NCBI RefSeq assembly: GCF_043557345.1
Contig: NZ_JBIFFV010000007.1
Coordinates: 159,491 to 223,490 of the forward strand
Origin: Sulfitobacter sp043557345
Lineage (GTDB): Bacteria; Pseudomonadota; Alphaproteobacteria; Rhodobacterales; Rhodobacteraceae
DNA: 64,000 nucleotides
Direction of reading: 5' to 3'
This document shows, in pieces, positions 1-10,707 of the stretch (positions within the stretch are counted from its first letter, which is position 1; every line of letters begins with the position of its first letter). The notes under the pieces were generated by a model. The model was not told the origin of the DNA, did no database searches, and saw only the letters and a program-made list of their open reading frames with translations. A program made the translations under genes and the position numbers.

Positions 1-678
1 CTTCAGTTCTTCGAGAGTGACATCACGCCCCACGGCAACCTCATGGCGGAAGGTGATCCCGCCGATCTGCATCAGCCAATCCACCTCGGCCTGCGCGAAG
101 CCGTTCGGGGTCTTGTATGCCGCGATGCCATATTCGTTCAGCCCGCCGGGCTTGGGCCGCGCGTCGATGATCTCGACCTCATGGCCCAGCATCGCCAGAC
201 GGTGCGCGCAAGACAAACCCGCCGGCCCCGCACCCACCACCGCGATGCGCTTGCCCGTGGCCGCCGCGCGCTTGAACGGATGCACGCCCTGCGCCATCAG
301 ATGATCCGTCGCATAGCGCTGCAACTGGCCGATCAACACCGGCTTGCCCTCAGCCACTTCGCGCACGCAGACCTCTTCGCAGAGCGTCTCTGTCGGGCAG
401 ACCCGGGCGCACATGCCGCCGAGGATGTTCTGGCTCAGGATCGTCTTGGCCGCCGCATCGGGCGTGCCGGTGGCGATCTGCCGGATGAACAGCGGAATGT
501 CGATGTCGGTCGGGCAGGCTGTCATGCAGGGCGCGTCGTGGCAAAAGTAACAGCGGTCCGCCGCGACCAGCGCCTCATGTTCGTCCAAGGGCGGATGAAG
601 ATCCGAAAACCCCTCGGCATAGCTCTGCGGTTCTAACCGCCCCGGAACGATCCCCGGCTCAAACACATCTCGTGCCAT
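1..678 (-). CDS. preT: NAD-dependent dihydropyrimidine dehydrogenase subunit PreT, 5' part, cut by window edge
   Basis: First 226 codons of a gene that runs off the left edge. The N-terminal ferredoxin-like region has two cysteine clusters (CYFCHDAPCMTACP at about 47-60, CARVCPTETLCEEVC at about 90-104), as in the Fe-S domain of PreT and the small subunit of glutamate synthase. It is followed by a dinucleotide-binding GAGPAGLS motif at about 163. PreT passes electrons from NADH to PreA, which interconverts uracil or thymine and the dihydropyrimidine; preA would be expected next, outside the window. The ATG is preceded by AGGGA. A glutamate synthase beta-like oxidoreductase is the alternative, but the short N-terminus and the spacing of the cysteines favour PreT. 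Confidence 0.8.
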   Translation of the reverse strand, partial: MARDVFEPGIVPGRLEPQSYAEGFSDLHPPLDEHEALVAADRCYFCHDAPCMTACPTDIDIPLFIRQIATGTPDAAAKTILSQNILGGMCARVCPTETLCEEVCVREVAEGKPVLIGQLQRYATDHLMAQGVHPFKRAAATGKRIAVVGAGPAGLSCAHRLAMLGHEVEIIDARPKPGGLNEYGIAAYKTPNGFAQAEVDWLMQIGGITFRHEVAVGRDVTLEELK

Positions 679-734
679 ATCAAAATCCCTGTCGTTTTCT
701 TGGTGTTTTGAAAACGCTCTCACGGAATCATTTT

Positions 735-750
735 TTTATCAACTGGTAAA
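735..750. promoter_or_regulatory. RutR-like operator candidate upstream of preT
   Basis: TTTATCAACTGGTAAA is an imperfect palindrome about 57 bases upstream of the preT start. It matches the known E. coli RutR consensus TTGACCAnnTGGTCAA at 11 of 14 fixed positions, including the central CAnnTGGT. RutR-type TetR regulators control pyrimidine catabolism, so the location makes sense. No regulator gene is visible in the window. Confidence 0.4.
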
Positions 751-863
751 TTTTTGAAAAACGCGCCTTCTGCAAGTTCCCGAGATGCCTGCCAGTTTTG
801 TAACAGGCAGGTTATATTTCATGGGCGCTTCCTTGCTTGTGCCCCCTCGCCCCGTAAAAATCC

Positions 864-892
864 TTGATTTTAAAAATAGAGATTCCAATATC
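864..892 (+). promoter_or_regulatory. Candidate promoter for the cold-shock gene
   Basis: TTGATT at 864-869 and AATATC at 887-892 are separated by 17 bases. Transcription would start near 899 and give an untranslated leader of about 110 bases, a length typical of cold-shock mRNAs. The -10 element is a weak match, so this is a suggestion only. Confidence 0.3.
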
Positions 893-1009
893 ACAACTGC
901 GACGCGAAGACTTTTCGACCCGGCTGCCCTAAGGCTCCAGCGATCACGAATTCGACCGAGCCGCGCTGCCGCATGTTGCGGGCAGATCAGAGAGAGGGAG
1001 ACACGGGGC

Positions 1010-1216
1010 ATGGCTACTGGCACCGTAAAATGGTTCAACACGACAAAAGGCTACGGCTTCATCGCACCGGATGCGGGCGGCAAAGACATCTTTGTCCATA
1101 TTTCCGCAGTAGAGCGCGCAGGGCTGACCGGGCTGGCGGACAACCAAAAGGTCAGCTTTGACGTCGAAGCCGGCCGCGATGGCCGCGAAAGCGCGAGCAA
1201 CATCGCGCTGGCCTGA
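1010..1216 (+). CDS. CspA-family cold-shock protein
   Basis: This 68-residue protein is a complete single cold-shock domain, the normal family length. It has the RNP1-type motif KGYGFI (13-18) and RNP2-type IFVHIS (27-32), which bind single-stranded nucleic acids; family members act as RNA chaperones in the cytoplasm. The start at 1010 is chosen because translation opens with the canonical MATGTVKWFN and an AGAGGGAG ribosome-binding site lies just upstream; the same frame is open further upstream but adds non-homologous sequence. A strong intrinsic terminator follows 24 bases after the stop, so it is transcribed alone. Confidence 0.95.
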   Translation: MATGTVKWFNTTKGYGFIAPDAGGKDIFVHISAVERAGLTGLADNQKVSFDVEAGRDGRESASNIALA

Positions 1217-1240
1217 ACGGGCCACATCATGATGATCGAA

Positions 1241-1266
1241 ACGGACGCTGCGGCGTCCGTTTTTGT
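1241..1266 (+). terminator. Intrinsic terminator of the cold-shock gene
   Basis: Perfect 8-bp stem ACGGACGC/GCGTCCGT (1241-1248 with 1253-1260), a four-base loop and a run of five T. It ends on the last base of the convergent esterase gene. Confidence 0.85.
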
Positions 1267-1922
1267 TAGCGGCGCGCGGCGGCGCGGGTGGCAAGCTCCA
1301 CCACCACAGGGCCAATGTCTTCCACGATCAGCGCCACGCCTTCGGCATTAGGGTGGATGCCGTCGCCTTGGAAATAGCGCTGCACCGTCTCGCTCCGCGC
1401 GCTGGCGGCATTCTTTTCCTCGGCCAGCAGGCCGGTAAAGAAGTCCGGGTAGAACAGCGCCCCGTAAGCCTCGGCCAGATCGGGGTAGAGCCCTTCGAAC
1501 TCCGCCTTATAGCCCGCCCCGTAGTTGCCCGGCGCGCTCATGCCGACCAAGAGCACCTCCACCTCCGCCTTTTCCGCAGCGGCAAGGATGCCGTCGATGT
1601 TGCCGCGCGCCTGCGCCGGGTCCAGCCCGCGCAGCATGTCGTTGCCCCCCAGCGTCACGATCATCGCGTCCACCTCAGGCGTCAGGGTCCAGTCGACCCG
1701 CGCCAGCCCGCCAGCGGTGGTGTCGCCCGACACGCCCGCGTTGAGGATCTTGGCCTCGACCCCCTCGGCATACAGCCAGTGTTGCAATTGCGGCACGAAC
1801 CCCTCCTCGGCGGGCAGCCCGTAGCCTTGGGTCAGGCTGTCGCCGAGGGCTGCGATCACCACCTCCTCGGCCTGCGCCGCGCTGCCTAAAATAAAGGCAA
1901 AACAGATCAATACCTTGCGCAT
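1266..1922 (-). CDS. tesA: Periplasmic GDSL-family arylesterase/lysophospholipase (TesA-like)
   Basis: 218 residues with an N-terminal signal peptide (about 1-18, ending SAAQA). SGNH-hydrolase blocks are in order: GDSLTQGYG with the nucleophilic serine near 27-35, the glycine block around NAGVSGDTT, GGNDM, and DGIHPNAEG near the C-terminus with the catalytic Asp and His. These enzymes hydrolyse acyl esters, thioesters and lysophospholipids in the periplasm. It is divergent from an ABC transporter pair with only 50 bases between them, the same arrangement as tesA-ybbA-ybbP in E. coli. Confidence 0.88.
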   Translation of the reverse strand: MRKVLICFAFILGSAAQAEEVVIAALGDSLTQGYGLPAEEGFVPQLQHWLYAEGVEAKILNAGVSGDTTAGGLARVDWTLTPEVDAMIVTLGGNDMLRGLDPAQARGNIDGILAAAEKAEVEVLLVGMSAPGNYGAGYKAEFEGLYPDLAEAYGALFYPDFFTGLLAEEKNAASARSETVQRYFQGDGIHPNAEGVALIVEDIGPVVVELATRAAARR

Positions 1923-1972
1923 CCTTCGCGGACCTCCATATCCATCACGTACCCCAAGCCAAAGGCGACCCG

Positions 1973-2641
1973 ATGAGCGACCCTGTCTATGACCTTCAAG
2001 ATGTCACGCTGAGCCTCAAGGGCAATGCCGGCCCCGTCGATATTCTGCGCGGCATTTCGTTGCAGGTCCAGCAAGGGGAGAGCATCGCGCTGACCGGCGC
2101 TTCCGGGTCGGGGAAATCATCGCTTCTGATGGTCATGGGCGGGCTGGAGCGCGCCACCGGCGGCAAGGTCACCGCCCTCGGCCATGACCTGAGCGCGCTG
2201 CGGGAAGACGGGTTGGCCCGGTTCCGGCAGGGGCGCATGGGGATCGTCTTTCAGTCTTTCCACCTCATCCCCACCATGACCGCGCTTGAGAATGTCGCCA
2301 CCCCGCTGGAGCTTTCCGGCGCCGATGACGCCTTTGACCGCGCCCGGGCCGAGCTTGAGGCCGTGGGACTGGGCCACCGGATCAACCAATATCCCGCGCA
2401 GATGTCGGGGGGCGAGCAACAGCGCGTGGCGCTCGCGCGCGCCGCAGCACCCCGCCCCGCGATCCTTTTGGCGGATGAGCCGACGGGCAGCCTCGACAGC
2501 CGCAACGGGGCCGCGATCATGGACCTGTTGTTTGAACTGCGCGACCGCCATGGCGCGACGCTGGTGCTGGTCACCCATGCCGATGATCTGGCGCAGCGCT
2601 GCGACCGGGTGGTGGAACTTCGCGACGGGCGTCTCGCATGA
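1973..2641 (+). CDS. ybbA: ABC transporter ATP-binding protein, YbbA/LolD-like
   Basis: 222-residue nucleotide-binding domain of the MacB/LolD class. Walker A is GASGSGKSS near residues 42-50, the signature is MSGGEQQRVALARA near 143-156, and Walker B is ILLADEPTGSLD near 163-174. It has no membrane segment and pairs with the permease whose ATG overlaps its stop (ATGA at 2638-2641), so the two are translationally coupled. The substrate is not established for the YbbA-YbbP family. The divergent neighbour is the TesA-like esterase, as in enterobacteria. Confidence 0.88.
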   Translation: MSDPVYDLQDVTLSLKGNAGPVDILRGISLQVQQGESIALTGASGSGKSSLLMVMGGLERATGGKVTALGHDLSALREDGLARFRQGRMGIVFQSFHLIPTMTALENVATPLELSGADDAFDRARAELEAVGLGHRINQYPAQMSGGEQQRVALARAAAPRPAILLADEPTGSLDSRNGAAIMDLLFELRDRHGATLVLVTHADDLAQRCDRVVELRDGRLA

Positions 2642-5169
2642 GCCTGCGCCTTGCCGCCCGTTTCGCCCCTCGGGAAATGCGCGGCGGGTTGCGCGGCTTT
2701 CGCCTGCTGCTGGCCTGTCTGGCGCTCGGCGTGGCCGCACTGGCCGCTGTCGGGACCGTCCGCGCGGCGATCGAAGCCGGGCTGGAGGCCGAGGGCGCGG
2801 CCCTTCTCGGCGGCGATGCCGAGCTTGATTTCACCTATCGTTTCGCCACCGAGGAGGAGCAGGCATGGATGGCGGAGCGCGCGACGCGGGTCTCCGAGAT
2901 CGTCGAATTTCGGTCCATGGCCGTGGTCGGCGCGGGCGAGAGCTCGGACCGCGCGTTGACGCAGGTGAAGGCTGTGGATGACCTCTACCCGCTGATCGGT
3001 GAGATGGTCTTGGACCCCGCCCTGCCGTTGGAAGATGCCCTTTCGCCCTCCGCCACCACGCTGCCCGGCGCGGTGATGGAGCGGGCGCTGGCGGATCGGC
3101 TGGCCCTCTCCCCCGGGGACACTTTCGCGCTAGGCGAGGCCGAATTCACCCTGACCGCGCTGATCACACGCGAACCGGATTCCGCCGCCAGCGGCTTTTC
3201 CCTTGGGCCCCGCACGCTGGTGAAACGCGTGGCACTCGAAGGCGCCGGCCTGCTTGCCCCCGGCACGCTTTTCAACAGCAAATACCGTCTCGAATTGCCC
3301 CAAGGCACCGCCCTCGCCCCGCTCGAAGCCGAGGCCAAGGCGCGTTTTGCCGATGCCGGAATGCGCTGGACCGACGCGCGCAACGGCGCGCCGGGCGTGG
3401 CGCTTTTTGTCGAACGTCTGGGCGCCTTTCTGGTGCTCGTGGGCCTCTCGGGGCTGACCGTGGGCGGCGTCGGTGTGGCGGCGGCGGTGCGCGCCTACCT
3501 GCAGCGCAAGACCGCCGTGATCGCCACCTTCCGCGCCTTGGGCGCGCGGCGGGCGACGATCTTCCAGACCTATTTCATCCAAGTCGGCATTCTGGCCATG
3601 GCCGGGGTCGCCCTTGGCCTGCTGATCGGGGCGGGGCTGCCCTTGCTACTCGCGCCGCTGATCAAGGCAAGCCTGCCCCTGCCCGCGCGTTTCACCCTCT
3701 ACCCCGCCCCGCTGATCGAGACTGCGCTCTACGGGCTGCTGACCGCCGCCCTTTTCACCCTCTGGCCGCTAGCACGCAGCGGCGATGTCCGCGCCGCGAC
3801 GCTGTTTCGCGACGACTGGCAACGGCAATCGCCTTGGCCCGCCGCGCCCTACCTCATGGCGATGGCGCTACTGCTGGCCGCCCTGTTGGCGCTGGCGGGC
3901 TGGTTCAACGGGTCCTGGGCGCTCACACTCTGGACGCTGGGTGGGCTGGCCGCGACGCTCGCCCTGCTGGCATGCGCCGCGGCGCTCTTGCGTCTGCTGG
4001 CCCGTGCTGCGGCCCGCCGGGCGCGGGGCCATCCGCGCCTGCGGTGGGCGCTGGCGGCCATCGGCGGCCCCGGCGAAGGGGCGACGGCGGTGGTGTTGGC
4101 GCTTGGCCTCGGCCTGTCGGTGCTGGCCGCCGTGGGCCAGATCGACGGCAACCTGCGCCGGGCGATCTCGGGCAACTTGCCCGACGTGGCGCCCTCCTAC
4201 TTTTTCGTCGATATCCAGAAAGACCAGATGCCCGGCTATACCGCGCGGCTTGAGGGCGATCCGGCCGTGTCGCGTATCGAAAGCGCCCCGATGCTGCGCG
4301 GTGTGATCACCCAGATCAACGGACGCCCCGCGCGTGAGGTTGCGGGCGATCACTGGGTCGTGCGCGGCGACCGGGGGGTGACCTATGCGGCCCTGCCCGG
4401 CGAAGACACGCGGATCACGGCGGGGGAGTGGTGGGCGCAGGATTACAGCGGCGATCCGCAGATCAGCTTTGCCGCCGAAGAGGCCGAGGAGATTGGGCTG
4501 GAACTGGGCGACACGCTCAGCGTCAATATCCTTGGCCGCGACATCACCGGCACGATCACCAGCTTTCGCGAGGTCGATTTCTCGACCGCCGGGATCGGCT
4601 TTGTGCTGACGATGAACCCCGCCGCCCTTGCCGGCGCGCCGCATAGTTTCATCTCGACCGTCTATGCCGAACCCGAGGCCGAAGCGGCCATTCTGCGCGA
4701 TCTGGCCAGCGAATACCCGAATATCACCGCCATCCGCGTGCGCGATGCGATCGACCGGGTCGCGGCGGTGCTGGCCGGGCTCGCCTCCGCCATCTCCTTT
4801 GGCGCCTTGGCCACGCTGGCGACGGGGTTCATGGTGCTGATCGGCGCTGCGGCCGCAGGCACCGGGGCGCGCAGCTATGAGTCGGCGCTGCTGAAAACCA
4901 TGGGCGCCTCGCGCCGCGCCATCGCCACCAGCTTTGTGCTGCGCGCCGCGCTGCTCGGCCTCTTTGCCGGGGCGGTGGCGCTGCTGGCGGGGATCACCGG
5001 CGGCTGGGCCGTGAGCCATTTCGTCATGGAGACCGATTTCGCCGTGGTCTGGCCCAACGCGCTGATGATCATCGCGGGCGGCGTCTTGGCCACGGTGCTA
5101 GCGGGTCTGGGCTTTGCGCTGAAGGCGCTGAACGCACGTCCCGCAGATATGCTAAGGGCGCAGGAGTGA
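2638..5169 (+). CDS. ybbP: FtsX-like ABC transporter permease, YbbP family
   Basis: 843 residues. It has an N-terminal membrane anchor (about 22-44), a large periplasmic domain (45-260), a first FtsX-type membrane block (about 260-470) and a second periplasmic domain followed by three C-terminal helices (about 715-835). This duplicated FtsX architecture and the length match YbbP permeases of MacB-type exporters that act on envelope substrates. It ends with ARPADMLRAQE, the usual C-terminus of the family. The gene converges on gcvP with 33 bases between them and no visible terminator. Confidence 0.87.
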   Translation: MSLRLAARFAPREMRGGLRGFRLLLACLALGVAALAAVGTVRAAIEAGLEAEGAALLGGDAELDFTYRFATEEEQAWMAERATRVSEIVEFRSMAVVGAGESSDRALTQVKAVDDLYPLIGEMVLDPALPLEDALSPSATTLPGAVMERALADRLALSPGDTFALGEAEFTLTALITREPDSAASGFSLGPRTLVKRVALEGAGLLAPGTLFNSKYRLELPQGTALAPLEAEAKARFADAGMRWTDARNGAPGVALFVERLGAFLVLVGLSGLTVGGVGVAAAVRAYLQRKTAVIATFRALGARRATIFQTYFIQVGILAMAGVALGLLIGAGLPLLLAPLIKASLPLPARFTLYPAPLIETALYGLLTAALFTLWPLARSGDVRAATLFRDDWQRQSPWPAAPYLMAMALLLAALLALAGWFNGSWALTLWTLGGLAATLALLACAAALLRLLARAAARRARGHPRLRWALAAIGGPGEGATAVVLALGLGLSVLAAVGQIDGNLRRAISGNLPDVAPSYFFVDIQKDQMPGYTARLEGDPAVSRIESAPMLRGVITQINGRPAREVAGDHWVVRGDRGVTYAALPGEDTRITAGEWWAQDYSGDPQISFAAEEAEEIGLELGDTLSVNILGRDITGTITSFREVDFSTAGIGFVLTMNPAALAGAPHSFISTVYAEPEAEAAILRDLASEYPNITAIRVRDAIDRVAAVLAGLASAISFGALATLATGFMVLIGAAAAGTGARSYESALLKTMGASRRAIATSFVLRAALLGLFAGAVALLAGITGGWAVSHFVMETDFAVVWPNALMIIAGGVLATVLAGLGFALKALNARPADMLRAQE

Positions 5170-5202
5170 TCCCGCGCCCTCGGCCTTTCTGAAACTTTCG
5201 CC

Positions 5203-8049
<2,847 letters not shown>

Positions 8050-8156
8050 GTCGGGTTCCTCGTCACGGCGCGGCAGGGCGCCCCCTGTTTGTGGCGCGCC
8101 GCCCATGGGGCGACGCAGGTGATCAGCATCGCCGGTCCCCCGGCGCGCGCGGCGGT

Positions 8157-8516
8157 TTAGCCGATGAATTTCTGATAGGCGGCTTCGTCCATGAAATCGT
8201 CCATCTGGCTGGCGTCGGAGACCTTCATCTTGAAGAACCACGCCTCGCCCTGCGGGTCGTCGTTGACCATGCTGGGGTTGTCGGTCAGCGCAGAGTTCAC
8301 TTCCGTGATCTCACCGTCGATGGGCGCAAGGATATCCGACGCCGCCTTGACGGATTCGATCACTACGACCTCGTCGTCCTTGCTGACGGTGGTGCCTTCC
8401 TCGGGCAGTTCCACGAATACGACATCGCCCAGCTGCTCGGCGGCATGGTTGGTGATGCCCACGACCACTTCGTCACCCTCGACGCGCAGCCATTCATGCT
8501 CTTCGGTAAATTTCAT
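8157..8516 (-). CDS. gcvH: Glycine cleavage system H protein
   Basis: 119 residues. It is the lipoyl-carrying shuttle between P, T and L proteins. The lipoylated lysine is K57 in the VVIESVKAASD motif, and the protein begins with the family-typical MKFTEEHEWL. It sits 21 bases after gcvT and 107 bases before gcvP in the same operon. Lipoylation would need LipB/LipA or LplA, which are not in the window. Confidence 0.97.
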   Translation of the reverse strand: MKFTEEHEWLRVEGDEVVVGITNHAAEQLGDVVFVELPEEGTTVSKDDEVVVIESVKAASDILAPIDGEITEVNSALTDNPSMVNDDPQGEAWFFKMKVSDASQMDDFMDEAAYQKFIG

Positions 8517-8537
8517 AATGGAGTTCCCTGTGTAGAT

Positions 8538-9671
8538 TCAGCGTTTGAAGTTCGCCGCGACGAACGGCATTTTCGTGACAGTCAGTGGCAAGCGCTTGCC
8601 GCGCACCTCGCCCCAAAGCGCGGTGTCGACCTTCGCATGCTCGGCGCTGACATAGCCCATGGCGACGGGGCCGCCAACCGTGGGGCCAAAGCCGCCGGAG
8701 GTCACGCGGCCAATCTCGTTGCCGCCCTCGGCGGCATCATAAATCGCCACACCCTCGCGCATCGGGGCGCGGCCCTCGGGCAGAAGCCCCACGCGCTTGC
8801 GCGGCGCGCCGTCGGCCAGTTGTTGCAGCACCACGCCCGCGCCGGGAAAACCGCCCGCGCGGGCGCCATCTTCGCGCCGCACCTTCTGGATCGCCCAGTT
8901 CAGCGCCGCCTCGACCGGCGTGGTGGTGGTGTCGATATCGTGGCCATAAAGGCAAAGCCCGCCTTCCAGCCGCAGACTGTCGCGCGCGCCAAGGCCGATC
9001 GGTTCGACCTCCTCCATCGCCAAAAGCTTCTGCACCAGAGCCACCGCATCACCATTGGCGACGGAAATCTCGTAGCCATCCTCCCCGGTGTAGCCCGAGC
9101 GCGACAGGGTGACGGTGATCCCGTCAAGGTCCACGTCCCGCGCCACATCCATAAATTTCATATCCGCCACCGAGGGCTGCAGCCGCGCCAGCGCCGGCTC
9201 GGCCTGCGGCCCCTGCAAGGCCAGCAAGGCGCGGTCGTCCAGCACCTCGATTTCGCAAACGTCCGACAGGGCCTCCCGCATCAGGGCAATATCATCATCC
9301 TTGCACCCGGCGTTCACCACGACAAACAGATGATCGCCCAGATTGGCCAGCATCAGGTCATCCAGAATACCGCCATTGGGATCGGTGAACATGGCATAGC
9401 GCTGGCGCATCTCACCAAGGCCCAGCACATCGACCGGCACGAGCCGCTCCATCGCCAGAGCCGCATCCTCATAGCTGCCCGATTTCGCCCGGACGACAAC
9501 CTGCCCCATGTGGCCCACATCGAACAACCCGGCGGCGGCGCGGGTGTGCAGATGCTCCTTCATCACGCCAAGAGGGTATTGCACGGGCATGGAATAGCCC
9601 GCGAAGGGCACCATCTTGGCCCCCAGTTCCACATGCAAATCATGCAATGCCGTCTGCTTGAGATCGCTCAT
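8538..9671 (-). CDS. gcvT: Glycine cleavage system aminomethyltransferase, T protein
   Basis: 377 residues. T protein releases ammonia from the aminomethyl-lipoyl group and passes the one-carbon unit to tetrahydrofolate. It has the family opening LKQTALHDLHVELGAKMVPFAG, the folate-domain region GYTGEDGYEI, and the C-terminal GGFGPTVGGPVAMGYV block. The start at 9671 is preferred to upstream codons because it gives this standard N-terminus; upstream sequence is the expression platform of the glycine riboswitch. First gene of gcvTHP. Confidence 0.96.
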   Translation of the reverse strand: MSDLKQTALHDLHVELGAKMVPFAGYSMPVQYPLGVMKEHLHTRAAAGLFDVGHMGQVVVRAKSGSYEDAALAMERLVPVDVLGLGEMRQRYAMFTDPNGGILDDLMLANLGDHLFVVVNAGCKDDDIALMREALSDVCEIEVLDDRALLALQGPQAEPALARLQPSVADMKFMDVARDVDLDGITVTLSRSGYTGEDGYEISVANGDAVALVQKLLAMEEVEPIGLGARDSLRLEGGLCLYGHDIDTTTTPVEAALNWAIQKVRREDGARAGGFPGAGVVLQQLADGAPRKRVGLLPEGRAPMREGVAIYDAAEGGNEIGRVTSGGFGPTVGGPVAMGYVSAEHAKVDTALWGEVRGKRLPLTVTKMPFVAANFKR

Positions 9672-9750
9672 CCGGTTCGCCTTTCCTGTCGCTTCCGGAT
9701 GACCTTTTGACCATGCCGGCACCTTAGCGCCGCTGCTGCAGCACATGATG

Positions 9751-9897
9751 CCCCCTCTGTCCTTCCGCCTGAGATCGTTATCCCTTCGGCGTGCGCATCC
9801 GCGCCTCTCTCCAGAGTCTTGGTCACATCACGGTCCTGGGGCCTGAGAGTTTCCGGGGCGGTTGCTCCTTCGGCATCGGCGTTAACCGATTCTCCCG
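9751..9897 (-). promoter_or_regulatory. Tandem glycine riboswitch controlling gcvTHP
   Basis: On the minus strand two consecutive glycine aptamers are readable. Aptamer 1 (9831-9897) runs from CGGGAGA through GCCGAAGGAGCAA to AACTCTCAGGC and GGACCG. Aptamer 2 (9752-9817) runs from ACTCTGGAGAGA through CGCCGAAGGGATAA to ATCTCAGGC and GGACAGAGGG. The P1 ends pair (CGG/CCG and CTCTG/CAGAG). These are the conserved blocks of the gcvT RNA element, which binds glycine cooperatively and usually turns expression on. It ends 79 bases before the gcvT start; I see no clear terminator in that stretch, so control may be at translation initiation. Confidence 0.95.
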
Positions 9898-9913
9898 TGA
9901 CGATTGGGCCTTT

Positions 9914-9941
9914 CGTATGCTGGGGCATACCTCTGCGTCAA
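9914..9941 (-). promoter_or_regulatory. Candidate promoter of gcvTHP with an embedded palindrome
   Basis: On the minus strand TTGACG (9936-9941) and CATACG (9914-9919) are separated by 16 bases. The predicted start near 9907 lies about ten bases before the first riboswitch aptamer. A perfect inverted repeat GTATGC-CCCA-GCATAC (9915-9930) covers part of the spacer and the -10 hexamer, which is where a repressor operator would sit. The promoter call rests on position and a five-of-six -35 match; the operator is inference. Confidence 0.5.
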
Positions 9942-10008
9942 GCATGGTTGTGAGCGGATGCGACACATGTTTTCTTACCGGCAACACGACAGATGGAAAG
10001 CACCCCGC

Positions 10009-10599
10009 ATGACACCCTATTTCTTTGGCTACGGCAGCCTTGTGAACCGCAACACCCATAGCTACCCCGACGCCCGCCCGGCGCAGCTCGACGGATGGCG
10101 CCGCCAATGGGTCCGCACCGAGGGGCGCGATATCGTCTACCTTTCCGTGGTGCAGCATCCCGAGACCCGGATCGACGGGCTGATCGCCGCCGTCCCGGGC
10201 GCGGATTGGGCCGCGCTGGACAAACGCGAATACAGCTACGAACGCCGCGCCTCAGGCGGCGCGGTGGTGCATGACCTGACCCCCGCCCCCGACATCGCCC
10301 ATTACGCGATCCCCGCCGACATCGCGGTGAACCACGGCGATCACGTTATCCTGCTCAGCTATCTCGACGTGGTGGTCCAAGGCTTCCTGCGCGAATTCGG
10401 CACCGAGGGCGCGGCACGCTTTTTCGACACGACCGACGGCTGGGACACGCCCATCCTCGACGACCGCGCAGCCCCGCTCTACCCGCGCCACCAAACGCTG
10501 ACGAAGGCGGAAACCGCCGTGGTCGACCACCACATGGATCGCCTGTCTGTGCAGATCAAAGAACGCGCCGAAACAACCTTCGCCGCAAGGAACTTCTAA
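10009..10599 (+). CDS. Gamma-glutamylcyclotransferase-fold protein
   Basis: 196 residues beginning MTPYFFGYGSLVN. YGSLVN is the substrate-binding signature of the gamma-glutamylcyclotransferase (BtrG/AIG2) fold, whose members form 5-oxoproline from gamma-glutamyl compounds or act on related substrates. A family-type acidic residue is plausible near DKREYSYERR (about 67-76), but I cannot fix the catalytic glutamate. The frame is open upstream into the gcv promoter region; the ATG at 10009 starts at the fold's first strand. It is monocistronic and converges on gltX. The physiological substrate is unknown. Confidence 0.75.
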   Translation: MTPYFFGYGSLVNRNTHSYPDARPAQLDGWRRQWVRTEGRDIVYLSVVQHPETRIDGLIAAVPGADWAALDKREYSYERRASGGAVVHDLTPAPDIAHYAIPADIAVNHGDHVILLSYLDVVVQGFLREFGTEGAARFFDTTDGWDTPILDDRAAPLYPRHQTLTKAETAVVDHHMDRLSVQIKERAETTFAARNF

Positions 10600-10626
10600 A
10601 GGGCGAAAACACGCCCCCCCAAACTT

Positions 10627-10680
10627 CCTTCATCCTTTCTCAAATACCCTCGGGGGTCCGGGGGCAGCGCCCCCGAAAGG
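10627..10680. repeat. Dispersed intergenic repeat with GC hairpin
   Basis: A 22-base word starting CCTTCATCC and ending CAAATACC (10627-10648) recurs exactly at 48338-48359. Here it is followed by a GC-rich hairpin CGGGGGC-AGC-GCCCCCG (10659-10675). The element lies between two convergent genes, so the hairpin could help to end transcription, although no T run follows. Confidence 0.7.
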
Positions 10681-10707
10681 GTGCCTCATGCCCCTTAGGC
10701 CCGCCAA

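Larger units (their letters stand above)
679..1009. other. Intergenic region between preT and the cold-shock gene
   Basis: About 330 bases with no convincing gene. It is clearly richer in A and T than its neighbours, as expected for a shared divergent promoter region. It contains a RutR-like palindrome at 735-750, an inverted repeat CCTGCC/GGCAGG (788-793 and 806-811), a small inverted repeat AAAATC-CTT-GATTTT (857-871) and a candidate promoter for the cold-shock gene. Open frames crossing it have no family resemblance. Confidence 0.6.

Noticed and set aside
739..1041. 100-codon minus-strand frame upstream of preT
   Set aside because: It overlaps the cold-shock gene leader and start, has no family resemblance and lies in an A/T-rich control region.
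3868..5019. 383-codon minus-strand frame opposite the ybbP-like permease
   Set aside because: Rich in Gly, Arg, Gln and His in the way antisense frames of GC-rich genes usually are; no domain.
8091..9710. 539-codon plus-strand frame opposite gcvH and gcvT
   Set aside because: Antisense of two well-conserved genes; no independent features.
10601..10616. GGGCG/CGCCC hairpin just after the cyclotransferase-like gene as a terminator
   Set aside because: Only five base pairs and no T run on the plus strand; weak on either strand.
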